This document shows, piece by piece, positions 8,888-17,475 of a stretch of 64,000 bases of DNA. The DNA comes from JAKQLP01 sp964562165. Its GTDB lineage: Bacteria; Patescibacteriota; Dojkabacteria; B142; OLB20. How positions within the stretch are numbered: the first letter of the stretch is position 1; each line of letters begins with the position of its first letter. The notes beneath the pieces were generated by a model. That model did not search any database. It saw only the letters and a list, made by a program, of their open reading frames with translations, and was not told where the DNA came from. The stretch is from positions 17,028 through 81,027 of the forward strand of contig CAZLRZ010000001.1 in assembly GCA_964562165.1 (NCBI GenBank), read 5' to 3'. A program made the position numbers and the translations under genes.

Positions 8888-10162
8888 TTAAGAGTTCAAT
8901 TTGCCGGCAATATATCCGGAAGCAAAAGCCCATGACATATTAAATCCACCAATCATCCCGTCAATATTCAATACTTCCCCAGCGAAATACAGTCCCTTCA
9001 TTTTTAGGGATTCTAAAGTAACACTATTTATTTCGCTAGTTTCAATTCCACCGCTGGTAAATTCAGCTTCATTCCAATCGCCTGTACCACTAATCTCAAT
9101 CACAAAATTAGTAATTGAATTAATGAGTTCATCCCGTTTTTGACTATCCAAATCAAAAAACTTTACTTCTTTAGAAATTTTTAACAAATCAAGAAAATAA
9201 TTCGCCAACTTAAAATGAATTACGCCGTAAAGGATTGTAGCCAAACCAAGCTTGGGGTTCTTTTTTGACACAATCTCGATTTGCTTTTTCAGCTTAAAAG
9301 ATTCCATATCCGAGAAATTTATTTGGATTCGAAAATCACTCATGCCTTCTCGATTTATGCCCACGGATACTTCTCTACTCAAAGCGAAAATGGTATTTCC
9401 ACTCACGCCTTTTTTTGTAAATAACAGATCTCCGTTGACTTCACCTAAATTGACATTCTTTTTGAACAACTTAATGTTAGCTTTTATTTTTGTTCCGGCC
9501 AAATTACTACATATTTTAGCCTTAGTTAAAAGCGGACAACCTGCAGGAACAGGTTTAACAATGCTATGTCCGAACTTTCTGGCTAAGGCAAACCCGCTTC
9601 CATCAGACCCTAACCCTGGGTATGATTGTCCTCCGGTAGTTAATATAATTTTATCAGCATAAAAGTAAGCGTTTGTTTTATTGGCCCCCTTTGCTGAAAT
9701 TAAGAACTTTCCATCTTCCTTTTCGATATCATATACTTTGTGTTCGGAATAAATTTGTATTTTATTAACGGCAAGTTGTTCCTCAAAAATTTTCAAAACG
9801 TTTTTAGAAGAATCAGTTATAGGGAATATTTTACCAGCTTCGGTCTTAGTTTCTTCGTACCACAAAATTCCTAAATCTTCGAAACAATGAAGGATTTCAG
9901 TATATCCACATTGCCCGAAAATCGATCTTAAAAGTTTTTTATCAGAATCGTAATAGTAATTTTCAAATGAGTCTTGAAGATTGGAATTTGTAAAATTGCA
10001 TCTCCCTGCGCCACTAACTAAGATTTTTCTACCGATGGAATGAGACCCTTCTAAAATAGTTATATTTTTATTTGGGAATTTTCTCGCAGCAGAAAGCCCA
10101 GCGATTATTCCGGCATATCCTCCGCCAATTATTAAAATCTCCGTATTTATTATTTTTCCCAT
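8888..10162 (-). CDS. NAD(P)/FAD-dependent oxidoreductase, HI0933/YhiN family
   Basis: 424 residues. The N-terminal dinucleotide-binding motif GGGYAGIIAGLSAA and the family hallmark GRKILVSGAGRCNFTN are both present, as are LTTGGQSYPGLGSDG and the C-terminal FAD-contacting GEVLNIDGMIGGFNM. This is the HI0933-like flavoprotein family, with BaiN as a characterised member; the physiological substrate is generally unknown. The gene is divergent from the MFS gene across 45 bp. A TAGAAT box lies 6 nt before the ATG, suggesting a leaderless transcript. Confidence 0.9.
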   Translation of the reverse strand: MGKIINTEILIIGGGYAGIIAGLSAARKFPNKNITILEGSHSIGRKILVSGAGRCNFTNSNLQDSFENYYYDSDKKLLRSIFGQCGYTEILHCFEDLGILWYEETKTEAGKIFPITDSSKNVLKIFEEQLAVNKIQIYSEHKVYDIEKEDGKFLISAKGANKTNAYFYADKIILTTGGQSYPGLGSDGSGFALARKFGHSIVKPVPAGCPLLTKAKICSNLAGTKIKANIKLFKKNVNLGEVNGDLLFTKKGVSGNTIFALSREVSVGINREGMSDFRIQINFSDMESFKLKKQIEIVSKKNPKLGLATILYGVIHFKLANYFLDLLKISKEVKFFDLDSQKRDELINSITNFVIEISGTGDWNEAEFTSGGIETSEINSVTLESLKMKGLYFAGEVLNIDGMIGGFNMSWAFASGYIAGKLNS

Positions 10163-10168
10163 GTGCTA

Positions 10169-10174
10169 ATTCTA
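10169..10174 (-). promoter_or_regulatory. -10 box 6 nt before the HI0933-like gene start
   Basis: Minus-strand TAGAAT followed by the six bases TAGCAC and then ATG at 10162. With a normal 6-8 nt distance from -10 box to transcription start, the mRNA would begin at or next to the A of the ATG. No Shine-Dalgarno motif is present. Confidence 0.45.
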
Positions 10175-10195
10175 CCAAAAACCCTTTAAATATTA

Positions 10196-10201
10196 TATAT
10201 T
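10196..10201 (+). promoter_or_regulatory. -10 box 6 nt before the MFS gene start
   Basis: TATATT followed by ATTTAA and the ATG at 10208. The geometry matches that of the divergent gene on the other strand, so a single 45-bp region carries two back-to-back promoters with predicted leaderless starts. The region is AT-rich, so this box alone is weak evidence. Confidence 0.4.
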
Positions 10202-10207
10202 ATTTAA

Positions 10208-11404
10208 ATGAAAGCAAAATTAATAAAAAGAAACATTTTCCTTTTTTACGTATTATCCATAATTCAAGGAGCTTTTTTTATTGAAAGTAACTGGATATTC
10301 CTTTATCTGGTTTACTTTAACTACGAGATGCTTGGCTTTATAGATTCGATTGCTTTTTCTATAGGCCTTCTACTAGAAATTCCATCAGGCGCAATTGCAG
10401 ATGTTATCGGAAGAAAGAAGACGTTAATTATTGCAATGTTCTTTTTATCTTTTGGCCTTTTTATGGAGTTCTTAGCTCAAGATTCGATTGCTCTTTTTAT
10501 TGGAAACATTTTGTTTTTTATAGGAAACGCCTTTTATTCGGGTTCCATTGAAGCCCTTACTTTTGACACATTAGTTCTCAAAAAAGAAGAAAAAGACTAC
10601 GAAAAAGTTGTGTCTTTAGGTCGATCTTTAGGATCAATTTCAACCATAATTGCCGTTTTAATTGGTGGATTTTTAGCCACAATAAATATCAGATATCCAT
10701 TCCTATTAATGGGAAATTTTTATGCTATCGGATTCATCCTAAGCTTTGCACTTACCGAACCCCCAATTGATAGTGTAAAAGTTACAGTCAAAGCATATTT
10801 TGAAGTAATAAAAAACAGCATTAAAGAATTAAAACTACCTTCTATTAAACCCTATATATTTTTCATAATTTCCATACTTGGAATCACTTATTGGTACGAC
10901 TGGGGCATGGTAAAGCCTGCAATTTCGGTCAATCTTGGGTATGACACTCAACAAATGGGATTGATTTTTTCGCTCTCCTACCTACTTATTGCCTTGCTAA
11001 CCCCAACAATCCCGAAGCTTAGAAAGCTTATTAACGATTATTCCGCTATTTCAATTTTAAATTTCCTTTTGGTACTTACTCTGTTTATATTGGGATTAAA
11101 TTTAGGAAGTTGGGGCTTTATTCCGATTTTGATAATTGGAGTTATTGGAGCAATGACATCTACCTGGATAGGAATTATCATTAACGAAAAGATCCAATCT
11201 CAAAATCGGGCAACAGTTCTTTCGACAGTTTCGATGTTACTTAAAATTCCATACATTTTAACCGCCTGGATTTCCGGCTACCTAATTGATAAAGGGTTTT
11301 TACCCCAAGTTTTATTTGGATTAGCTTTTATAGTTGGGATTTTTTCTTTTATCAACCTACTCAAAAGACAAGAGCTTTTTAAAGAAAAGATTAACAAAGC
11401 ATAA
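10208..11404 (+). CDS. Major facilitator superfamily transporter
   Basis: 398 residues with about 12 hydrophobic segments. The MFS loop 2-3 signature is visible as IPSGAIADVIGRKKTLI, with FLSFGLFMEFLA following. The second half carries another six helices including GVIGAMTSTWIGIIINE. MFS proteins move small solutes by uniport, symport or antiport; no substrate can be assigned, though the general form resembles drug-efflux-type MFS proteins. Divergent from the HI0933-like gene, convergent with the ThyX-like gene 14 bp downstream. Confidence 0.88.
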   Translation: MKAKLIKRNIFLFYVLSIIQGAFFIESNWIFLYLVYFNYEMLGFIDSIAFSIGLLLEIPSGAIADVIGRKKTLIIAMFFLSFGLFMEFLAQDSIALFIGNILFFIGNAFYSGSIEALTFDTLVLKKEEKDYEKVVSLGRSLGSISTIIAVLIGGFLATINIRYPFLLMGNFYAIGFILSFALTEPPIDSVKVTVKAYFEVIKNSIKELKLPSIKPYIFFIISILGITYWYDWGMVKPAISVNLGYDTQQMGLIFSLSYLLIALLTPTIPKLRKLINDYSAISILNFLLVLTLFILGLNLGSWGFIPILIIGVIGAMTSTWIGIIINEKIQSQNRATVLSTVSMLLKIPYILTAWISGYLIDKGFLPQVLFGLAFIVGIFSFINLLKRQELFKEKINKA

Positions 11405-11418
11405 GATTATTAAGATCT

Positions 11419-12996
11419 TTAAGACCTATCTACAAATTGAAGTCTATCCGCAACTTTTACCTCTGGCAATTTTTCATCTAGTCCGCTCCAAATTGGATCT
11501 AAAACAGATAGAGCTTTTAACCAATCCCTTGTTAATTTTCTGTATGCAATATGACCCCCATTTCTGGTTCTAAGGGCAATTGTATAGGCAATATCATCAA
11601 AGGATCCATAGAATTTGTAAAATACTTTGTATCCATGGTTTAATACATACCTTCCATATTCAAAAGCTAGTTCCTTTCCAAGTTCTTTTCTGAGTAACTT
11701 ATACCAGACCTTAACTTCAGAATAGTATTCGGTCATACACTTTAAATATTTTGCCTTTAAATCTTTAAACACTGGAAGTTCCAAGTAGTCACACAATCGA
11801 AACATTTCCTCCGGATCGCGTTCCATTTCTTTATCAAAATCCAATTCTTCCTCAAAAAGAGGAATAAACTTCTCAAAACTTCTATGTCTTACCAAGTCTT
11901 TTATGGCGCCATAGTCGGCCTGTCCACTAATTAAATACGAACCGGACTGCCCAACATTCCCAAGTTGATGGTGATGATCGTGACTTTTAAAAATGATTTT
12001 ACTTACTTTCTTTTTTAATTTTTCAAAATCCTCTTCACTTAAAAGCAGCTTTGAATTGGGATTAATTAACAAACTATAATTTTCAATTAATTCAGCGGAT
12101 GGATCCCTATTTGGACTTACAAAAAGTTCAAAAGGTATTTCTGACGTTCTCAATTTCCCGATCAGATTTAGGATCTCACTAGTGCTGGTATTCCTACTCG
12201 AATCGGCTTCGGTATGTCTAATTAGCCCATCAGCTTCGGGAATATATCCCATTTTTTTTAGGTTTTCAGTACCCATTAAAAGCTGATAAATCAATTCCCC
12301 AAGTTCTCGTTCTATTGAGAATTTACTAGCTCTGTAATACGAAATCCTTTCCGCCCAAGCTCTAGCCGACATTAATACACCCATCGAAGTCTGCAGGCCA
12401 ATAGGCAAGAAATACCTTATGGTATCAAAGACTCTGGCTTTTAATGCAGATCTTTCATTAACATCATCGGTAACTTTGTAGTATTCAATAAAAGCCTTCT
12501 CAGTTTCGTCTTTAAGATCTGAATAGTTTTGGAGAGACTTTTCAAGCAAAGAATTGTATCCATTCTCAACCTTTTTGCTTACCTTAATCGTGGATGGGAA
12601 TTTAATATATTTGGGTTTTGAAAAATCCTGATATCTTGTTGACCTTTCTTGTCCTGCATGAACTGGATTTGCATAAAAAAACCTTTGCGCAGCAAATATT
12701 GGAATATTCTCTAAGGCAAGGAATATATCTGCCATATCGCCAACTGATTTGTGTCCATAATTATAAAAAATCGCTTCAAGTTTTTTTGACGCGTCTTTCC
12801 CCGATTCATAAATTTCTTTAGCAATATCAACAATAGGATCCGCCGATCTTGAATACCTTGCCCCTAAAAAGGCATTAATAGAAGGCTGTTTGGCCTCGGT
12901 ATTTTGCAATAAGACATTAACTTTAAGATTATGCCAACTATGCTCTGGATTCGAAATTGAAGCTATATGCAAGTCCTTGAAAAAGTCTTCATTCAT
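11419..12996 (-). CDS. Tandem ThyX-like (FAD-dependent thymidylate synthase) protein
   Basis: 525 residues, about twice a normal ThyX. The first half (about 75-240) has ThyX-like features: YGHKSVGDMA, then RFFYANPVHAGQERSTRY at the place of the flavin/dUMP-binding RHR(x7)S motif, with the first His changed, then FLPIGLQTS and ARAWAERISYYRA. The second half contains RHRSFEKF at 370-377 and ends IALRTRNGGHIAYRKLTRDW. ThyX makes dTMP from dUMP using methylene-THF and FAD, normally as a homotetramer with sites shared between subunits; a fused pair could form such sites within one chain. Activity is uncertain because the motif is altered. SHMT and FolD elsewhere in the window could supply methylene-THF. 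Confidence 0.75.
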   Translation of the reverse strand: MNEDFFKDLHIASISNPEHSWHNLKVNVLLQNTEAKQPSINAFLGARYSRSADPIVDIAKEIYESGKDASKKLEAIFYNYGHKSVGDMADIFLALENIPIFAAQRFFYANPVHAGQERSTRYQDFSKPKYIKFPSTIKVSKKVENGYNSLLEKSLQNYSDLKDETEKAFIEYYKVTDDVNERSALKARVFDTIRYFLPIGLQTSMGVLMSARAWAERISYYRASKFSIERELGELIYQLLMGTENLKKMGYIPEADGLIRHTEADSSRNTSTSEILNLIGKLRTSEIPFELFVSPNRDPSAELIENYSLLINPNSKLLLSEEDFEKLKKKVSKIIFKSHDHHHQLGNVGQSGSYLISGQADYGAIKDLVRHRSFEKFIPLFEEELDFDKEMERDPEEMFRLCDYLELPVFKDLKAKYLKCMTEYYSEVKVWYKLLRKELGKELAFEYGRYVLNHGYKVFYKFYGSFDDIAYTIALRTRNGGHIAYRKLTRDWLKALSVLDPIWSGLDEKLPEVKVADRLQFVDRS

Positions 12997-13082
12997 ACGT
13001 AAGAAAGAAAGAATTTATTTATTAAATTATTATGCCATGATATCTAAAAATCTGTCCAATTTAATTGGCAACAAATTTTTAG

Positions 13083-13114
13083 ACAAAAAAAATCCCAAAT
13101 TTCTTTGGGATTTT
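13083..13114 (-). terminator. Intrinsic terminator after the ribosomal protein block
   Basis: A perfect 11-bp stem (13089-13099 pairing with 13104-13114) with a 4-nt loop lies 22 bp after the rpsI stop. On the minus strand it is followed by a run of T (the A run at 13085-13092, partly in the stem). This is a canonical rho-independent terminator closing the long minus-strand translation operon. Confidence 0.85.
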
Positions 13115-13135
13115 AAAATTCTTTTTACTACAATT

Positions 13136-13537
13136 TTAACGTTTACTGTACTGTGGACCTTTTCTAGCTTTTCTAAGACCGGTATGTTTTCTTTCAACCA
13201 TTCTATCGTCTCTAGACATGAATCCTAGCTTCTTAAGTACTGTTTTGAACTCTGGATCCATATTAACTAATGCTCTTGCAATACCATGTATTACAGCCCC
13301 TTTTTGACCATTAACTCCACCGCCGATTGCTCTGGCTGTGAAATATACTTTATCTTGAAGTTCTAAGGCTTTTAATGGAGCTATAATTTCATTTCTGTCG
13401 TTTTCCCATTTAAAATATTCCTTTAATGGTTTTTTATTAACCATACTATCTCCTTTACCTTCGTAAATTCTAACACCTGCAATTGAAGTTTTTCTTCTTC
13501 CTTTTGCGTAATAATATTTTTTACTCTGCTTTTCCAT
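13136..13537 (-). CDS. rpsI: Ribosomal protein S9 (uS9)
   Basis: 133 residues, full length. YYYAKGRRKTSIAGVRIY at the N-terminus and the basic tail ending KGPQYSKR, whose last residue reaches the P-site tRNA, are diagnostic. KAVRDDRM-like segment appears as FMSRDDRMVERK. S9 is a late head component of the 30S subunit. It follows rplM by 22 bp and is the last gene of the block, just before the hairpin terminator. Confidence 0.97.
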   Translation of the reverse strand: MEKQSKKYYYAKGRRKTSIAGVRIYEGKGDSMVNKKPLKEYFKWENDRNEIIAPLKALELQDKVYFTARAIGGGVNGQKGAVIHGIARALVNMDPEFKTVLKKLGFMSRDDRMVERKHTGLRKARKGPQYSKR

Positions 13538-13559
13538 TAGTTTATTGTTTATTTAAATA

Positions 13560-13994
13560 TTATAACTTTATAATTTCTGGTTTTTGCGCATCTAAATCGT
13601 GTTGATCGGTTGCAAATACCCTTAAATTCTTGAGCATTTTTCTGCCCATTTTATTCTTTGGCAACATTCCCCATACTGCTTTTCTAATAACATAATCTGG
13701 TCTTGAAGCCAAAAGTTCTGTTATTGGTTTCGTGGTTAATCCACCTGGGAAGTCAGAATGCCATGAATAAGTTTTCTTTGATTCGGTAGTTTTGTTTAAA
13801 TCGACTTTACCTGCGTTAATTACACAAACTCTGTCTCCGATAAACAAATGATCAGCCTGTTCAACTTTATCTTTACCCATTAAAAGTGTTGCAATCTTAA
13901 CGGTTAATTTGCCGAATCTAACGCCTTTGGCATCAATTACAACCCATTTATTGACTAATTCTTTCTCTTTAATTGCTCTTGTAGTATTGTTCAT
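13560..13994 (-). CDS. rplM: Ribosomal protein L13 (uL13)
   Basis: 144 residues, standard length. KWVVIDAKGVRFGKLTVKIA, GDRVCVINAGKV and VWGMLPKNKMGRKMLKNLRV are family signatures. L13 is an early-assembling 50S protein. It sits between rplQ (5 bp upstream) and rpsI, the usual alpha-operon continuation. Nothing unusual. Confidence 0.97.
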   Translation of the reverse strand: MNNTTRAIKEKELVNKWVVIDAKGVRFGKLTVKIATLLMGKDKVEQADHLFIGDRVCVINAGKVDLNKTTESKKTYSWHSDFPGGLTTKPITELLASRPDYVIRKAVWGMLPKNKMGRKMLKNLRVFATDQHDLDAQKPEIIKL

Positions 13995-13999
13995 AATTT

Positions 14000-14533
14000 T
14001 TAAATTCCTGATCTAGTTTTAATTTTTGCAGCAGAAACATTCCCTGCAACTTGAGCGTGACCTTTTTGGTCTTTTGAAATGTTGAAATCTTTTTTGCTAG
14101 CTGACTTTTCTTCAACTTCTTTATCAGCCTTCTTCTTTGAAGCTTGAACCTTTTTACCAATTTCTTTGTATTCGTAACCTTTTACCATCAATTTGACGAC
14201 ATCAGATGAGTCACCTTTTCTTTGGCCAAGTTTATATACTTTTACTAATCCACTAACTTCTTTTTCGAATCTTTTTGCATAAACTTCGATAAGTTTGCTG
14301 ACGGCATTATCATTAGCAACTTTTTGTTTTAAAAGTCTAGCTTTTGATAAGGCATTTTTATCGCTTTTTGCAATTTTGACTAATTTGTCAAATTCCCCAA
14401 CTACCAATTTTGATTTTTGTTTTGTAGTTGTTAGGTGCTCGTAGATAATTAAATCGCTTAAAAGATTCTTTTGTAAAGAGTTTCTATGCGAAGCTTTAAT
14501 ACCTACCTTTGAAATCATTGTTTTACTATTCAT
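14000..14533 (-). CDS. rplQ: Ribosomal protein L17 (bL17) with long basic C-terminal extension
   Basis: 177 residues against about 120 in E. coli. The family region is the first 110 residues (ASHRNSLQKNLLSDLIIYEH, then GQRKGDSSDVVKLM). The last 60 or so residues are Lys/Ala/Ser-rich (VQASKKKADKEVEEKSASKK) and look disordered. L17 lines the 50S exit tunnel opening. Lysine-rich tails of this kind also appear on L4, L22 and S11 in this block. Confidence 0.95.
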   Translation of the reverse strand: MNSKTMISKVGIKASHRNSLQKNLLSDLIIYEHLTTTKQKSKLVVGEFDKLVKIAKSDKNALSKARLLKQKVANDNAVSKLIEVYAKRFEKEVSGLVKVYKLGQRKGDSSDVVKLMVKGYEYKEIGKKVQASKKKADKEVEEKSASKKDFNISKDQKGHAQVAGNVSAAKIKTRSGI

Positions 14534-14537
14534 TACC

Positions 14538-15482
14538 TTAATCCATTAAACTAAGATTATTTACAGACATTACCTCGATGAGTTCAGTCAAAGACTTTTT
14601 ACCCATTCCTCTAAAATTTGCGACTTCATCCATTCTATATTTGGTTAAATCATTCAAATTAGTGATACCTGCATTTAACAAGGCATTACTTAATCTTGTA
14701 GAAAGATTTAATTCGCCAATTAAGATCTTCTTTTCTTCTTTCATATCACTTAAATCATCGACTTTAGTCATTTCTTTAAGCATATCCGAATCACCACCCA
14801 ATAAATCAACCAATCTATTAGCTATAGAATCATAGATTTCAGCAGCTTTTAACATTGCATCAAATGGAGAAATTGTTCCATTTGTTGAAATGAAAAGATC
14901 GATTTGATCATAGTTTGTGTTTTTTCCGACTCTGGTTTTGCTTAATTCAACCTGAACTTGTTTTACAGGAGAAAAAATTGAATCTACAGGAATAGTTCCT
15001 AATTCTTCTCTAAGTTCTTCGTTTGGATATGCATAACCAACACCTGCTTCAATAGTAGCTTCAACTTTTAACTCAACATCAGCTGTTAGATGGCCTAAGA
15101 CCAATTCAGAATTAATAATTTCGACACCATTTGGCAATTCAAAATCAGAAGCCTTAACTTCAACGACTTTATCTTTCTTGCCCTTTACAGTCAATTTAAT
15201 GACCTTTTTTTCTTCACCTTCTAGTTTAATCGATAAATCTTTCAATTTAAGGATAAAAGTTAGAACATCTTCTTGTAAACCATTCATTGAAGCATATTCA
15301 TGCTTTACTCCATCGATTTTAACTCCGGTAATTGCTGCACCAGGAATGGAAGATAATAATAATCTTCTTAATGTGTTTGAAAGAGTGACTCCGTATCCTT
15401 TTGGTAAAGGTCCGATTTTGTAGTGAGCAAATTTCGAATCCTCTTTCTCTTTTGTGATTTTAAATAAGTCTAAGCCGATCAT
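14538..15482 (-). CDS. rpoA: RNA polymerase subunit alpha
   Basis: 314 residues covering both domains. The N-terminal dimerisation domain shows GYGVTLSNTLRRLLLSSIPG and GVKHEYASMNGLQEDV; the C-terminal helix-hairpin-helix domain shows STRLSNALLNAGITNLNDL and FRGMGKKSLTELIEVM. Alpha nucleates core RNA polymerase assembly and contacts upstream promoter DNA and activators. It lies between rpsD and rplQ as in most bacteria. No Shine-Dalgarno motif precedes its ATG. Confidence 0.98.
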   Translation of the reverse strand: MIGLDLFKITKEKEDSKFAHYKIGPLPKGYGVTLSNTLRRLLLSSIPGAAITGVKIDGVKHEYASMNGLQEDVLTFILKLKDLSIKLEGEEKKVIKLTVKGKKDKVVEVKASDFELPNGVEIINSELVLGHLTADVELKVEATIEAGVGYAYPNEELREELGTIPVDSIFSPVKQVQVELSKTRVGKNTNYDQIDLFISTNGTISPFDAMLKAAEIYDSIANRLVDLLGGDSDMLKEMTKVDDLSDMKEEKKILIGELNLSTRLSNALLNAGITNLNDLTKYRMDEVANFRGMGKKSLTELIEVMSVNNLSLMD

Positions 15483-15506
15483 GATTGCTAATAAATGTAA
15501 AAAATA

Positions 15507-16100
15507 TTATTGTCTTGAATAAAGCTCAATTATCAACTGTTCTTTTATACCTTGATCCATCATTTCTCTAGTTGGTAGAGAAGCGACTTTGTTATTTTCT
15601 AACCAGGCAGGAACAATAACCTTTTTTGCTTTATTTTCGGTTTGAATTATTGAAACTATATTCCCCTTTGAAAACTTTGGAGAATATTCAATAACATCAT
15701 TTACTTTACAGGAATATGATGGAATATCTAGTTTCTTACCATTAACCAAAATATGACCATGTGTTACAAACTGTCTTGCTTGGAAAATGCTATTTGCCAT
15801 GCCCAATTTGTAAACAACATTGTCTAATCTTAATTCTAATAGTTGTAATAATCTCAAACCAGTATTACCGGTTGATTTAATTGCTAGTTCATAAGTTTTA
15901 TGAAATTGTTTTTCTAACATTCCGAACATTCTTTTTACTTTTTGCTTCTCTCTAAACTGAACTGAATAGTTAGAAGGTCTACCTTTAGAAACTGGATGTT
16001 GTCCAGGTAAAGTTGGGCGTTTTCGCCATTTAGAATTACCAAAAAGATCATAATTTTCTCTTCTTGATTGTTTCCATTTTGAACCAGTATATCTTGCCAT
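15507..16100 (-). CDS. rpsD: Ribosomal protein S4 (uS4)
   Basis: 197 residues, full length. The S4 RNA-binding domain shows RLDNVVYKLGMANSIFQARQ and FVTHGHILVNGKKLDIPSY. The N-terminal region starts MARYTGSKWKQSRRE and lacks the zinc-binding cysteines of the C+ form. S4 is a primary 16S rRNA binder and, in model bacteria, an autogenous regulator of the alpha operon; I see no obvious pseudoknot signal here. It is followed by rpoA. Confidence 0.97.
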   Translation of the reverse strand: MARYTGSKWKQSRRENYDLFGNSKWRKRPTLPGQHPVSKGRPSNYSVQFREKQKVKRMFGMLEKQFHKTYELAIKSTGNTGLRLLQLLELRLDNVVYKLGMANSIFQARQFVTHGHILVNGKKLDIPSYSCKVNDVIEYSPKFSKGNIVSIIQTENKAKKVIVPAWLENNKVASLPTREMMDQGIKEQLIIELYSRQ

Positions 16101-16117
16101 AGTTTCTTATAATAATG

Positions 16118-16540
16118 TTATTGTCTAGGTAATTTCCTAGGTGATTCGCCACCATGTGGTACAGGTGTGAAATCTGATAATGAAATAATGTTTAAACCAG
16201 CTGATCTTAAACCCTTAACTGCTGCTTGTCTGCCCATACCCGCTCCTTTAATGATAACCATTGCTTCTTTAACTCCAAACTTTTGTGCTTTAGCAACTGC
16301 ATCTTCTGCAGCTTTTGTTGCAGCATATGCTGTACTCTTTTTTGATCCGGAAAATCCAACTACACCCGAACTACTTTGGACCAAAACATTTCCATCATAA
16401 TCGGCAACTGTAACAATAGTATTGTTATAGCTAGAATGTACAAAGATTTTAACTTTTTGTACTTGTACTTTCTTTTTCTTTTTCTCAACAACTTTTTGTT
16501 GTTTTACTTTTGTTGTTTGTTTTTGTACTTTTGCAGCCAC
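16118..16540 (-). CDS. rpsK: Ribosomal protein S11 (uS11)
   Basis: 140 residues. The core (IFVHSSYNNTIVTVADYDGN, GVVGFSGSKKSTAYAATKAA, IIKGAGMGRQAAVKGL) is canonical and ends VPHGGESPRKLPRQ. The first 30 residues form an unusual Lys/Gln/Val-rich extension. S11 is part of the 30S platform near the mRNA exit. It lies between rpsM and rpsD. Confidence 0.97.
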   Translation of the reverse strand: MAAKVQKQTTKVKQQKVVEKKKKKVQVQKVKIFVHSSYNNTIVTVADYDGNVLVQSSSGVVGFSGSKKSTAYAATKAAEDAVAKAQKFGVKEAMVIIKGAGMGRQAAVKGLRSAGLNIISLSDFTPVPHGGESPRKLPRQ

Positions 16541-16576
16541 TACTTTTAATTTAATAAAAAATATTTAATTTAAAGA

Positions 16577-16957
16577 CTATGTCTTTTCAAGTTTTCTCTT
16601 TAATCCACCTACAGCGATGTTCTTACCTTTTCTGGTTACAGCATTAGATCTTGTCCTTTGTCCGCGCACAGGTAAGCCTAATTTATGTCTGATACCTCTA
16701 TAACATTTGATATCTTTAAGTCTTTTAATGTCTCGGAAATACTTTTGTTTTAAGTCTCCCTCAACAAGAATAGTTTTGATTTGATTAGCAAGTCTTTGAA
16801 CTTCTGCTTCAGAAAGATCCTTGATACGTGTATCTGCAGAAACATTAGCAAGTTTCAACATTTTAGCAGCAGTATGTGGGCCAACGCCAAAAATATAAGT
16901 TAAGCCAATTTCGGCTCTTTTTTCATTTGGTAATTCAACTCCAGCAATTCTAGCCAT
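16577..16957 (-). CDS. rpsM: Ribosomal protein S13 (uS13)
   Basis: 126 residues. MARIAGVELPNEKRAEIGLT, the helix-hairpin-helix segment IFGVGPHTAAKMLK and the tail LPVRGQRTRSNAVTRKGK are diagnostic. S13 sits in the 30S head, contacting the P-site tRNA and the central intersubunit bridge. It follows rpmJ by 24 bp. No Shine-Dalgarno motif. Confidence 0.97.
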   Translation of the reverse strand: MARIAGVELPNEKRAEIGLTYIFGVGPHTAAKMLKLANVSADTRIKDLSEAEVQRLANQIKTILVEGDLKQKYFRDIKRLKDIKCYRGIRHKLGLPVRGQRTRSNAVTRKGKNIAVGGLKRKLEKT

Positions 16958-16981
16958 TATTTTTAAATAATTAATAATTAA

Positions 16982-17113
16982 TTAACCCTGTCTTTGTTTA
17001 TGACGGGGATTACGTTTACAATAAACATAAAGGACCTTTGTGCCAGCTTTGTTTCTTCTTCTAACGAAGTAACAATGTTCACATCTTTTTTTTACGCTTG
17101 CTTTTACTTTCAT
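16982..17113 (-). CDS. rpmJ: Ribosomal protein L36 (bL36)
   Basis: 43 residues, starting MKVKASVKKRCEHCYFVRR and ending CKRNPRHKQRQG. The zinc ligands of the C+ type are present: the CEHC pair, the later Cys and the His of PRHKQRQG. It is about six residues longer than the usual 37-38, the extra residues lying between the cysteine pairs (NKAGTKVL region). It lies 2 bp after infA and before rpsM, the standard place. Confidence 0.95.
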   Translation of the reverse strand: MKVKASVKKRCEHCYFVRRRNKAGTKVLYVYCKRNPRHKQRQG

Positions 17114-17115
17114 AA

Positions 17116-17346
17116 TTAGTATCGATAAATTATCCTACCTTTTGTAAGATCATAGGGTGAAATTTCAATGTCAACCTGATCTCCAACTAGTAATTTTATA
17201 TAATGCATTCGCATTTTTCCTGAAATATAGGCAAAAATCATGTGATCTTTACCGGCAATATTTATATTAACTTTGAACTTAGTCCCAGGCAGAGTTTCTA
17301 ATACTGTACCTTTAACTTTAATAGTTTTTCTGGGATCTACAATCAT
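17116..17346 (-). CDS. infA: Translation initiation factor IF-1
   Basis: 76 residues forming one S1-like OB fold: VKGTVLETLPGTKFKVNI, then HMIFAYISGKMRMHYIKLL, then GDQVDIEISPYDLTKGRIIY. IF-1 binds the 30S A site and helps IF-2 and IF-3 in start selection. It has its own strong promoter (17413-17441) in the 129-bp gap after secY. The adk and map genes often found between secY and infA are not present here. Confidence 0.96.
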   Translation of the reverse strand: MIVDPRKTIKVKGTVLETLPGTKFKVNINIAGKDHMIFAYISGKMRMHYIKLLVGDQVDIEISPYDLTKGRIIYRY

Positions 17347-17412
17347 AAACCCTTATGTAACAATAATAATAAAAGAGCAATACAACTACAACAGAAAAAT
17401 TCTGATTGTGTC

Positions 17413-17441
17413 ATTATAACAAATGAATTACTTTGATTCAA
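17413..17441 (-). promoter_or_regulatory. Promoter for infA-rpmJ-rpsM downstream block
   Basis: Minus strand TTGAAT, 17-bp spacer, TATAAT, with TGT before the -10 giving an extended form TGTTATAAT. It lies about 67 bp before the infA start and leaves a leader of roughly 60 nt. This is one of the best promoters in the window and suggests the alpha-operon part can be transcribed independently of the S10/spc part. Confidence 0.7.
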
Positions 17442-17475
17442 TAGAATCTTAGTATATTCTTGTTACTTTGTATTC

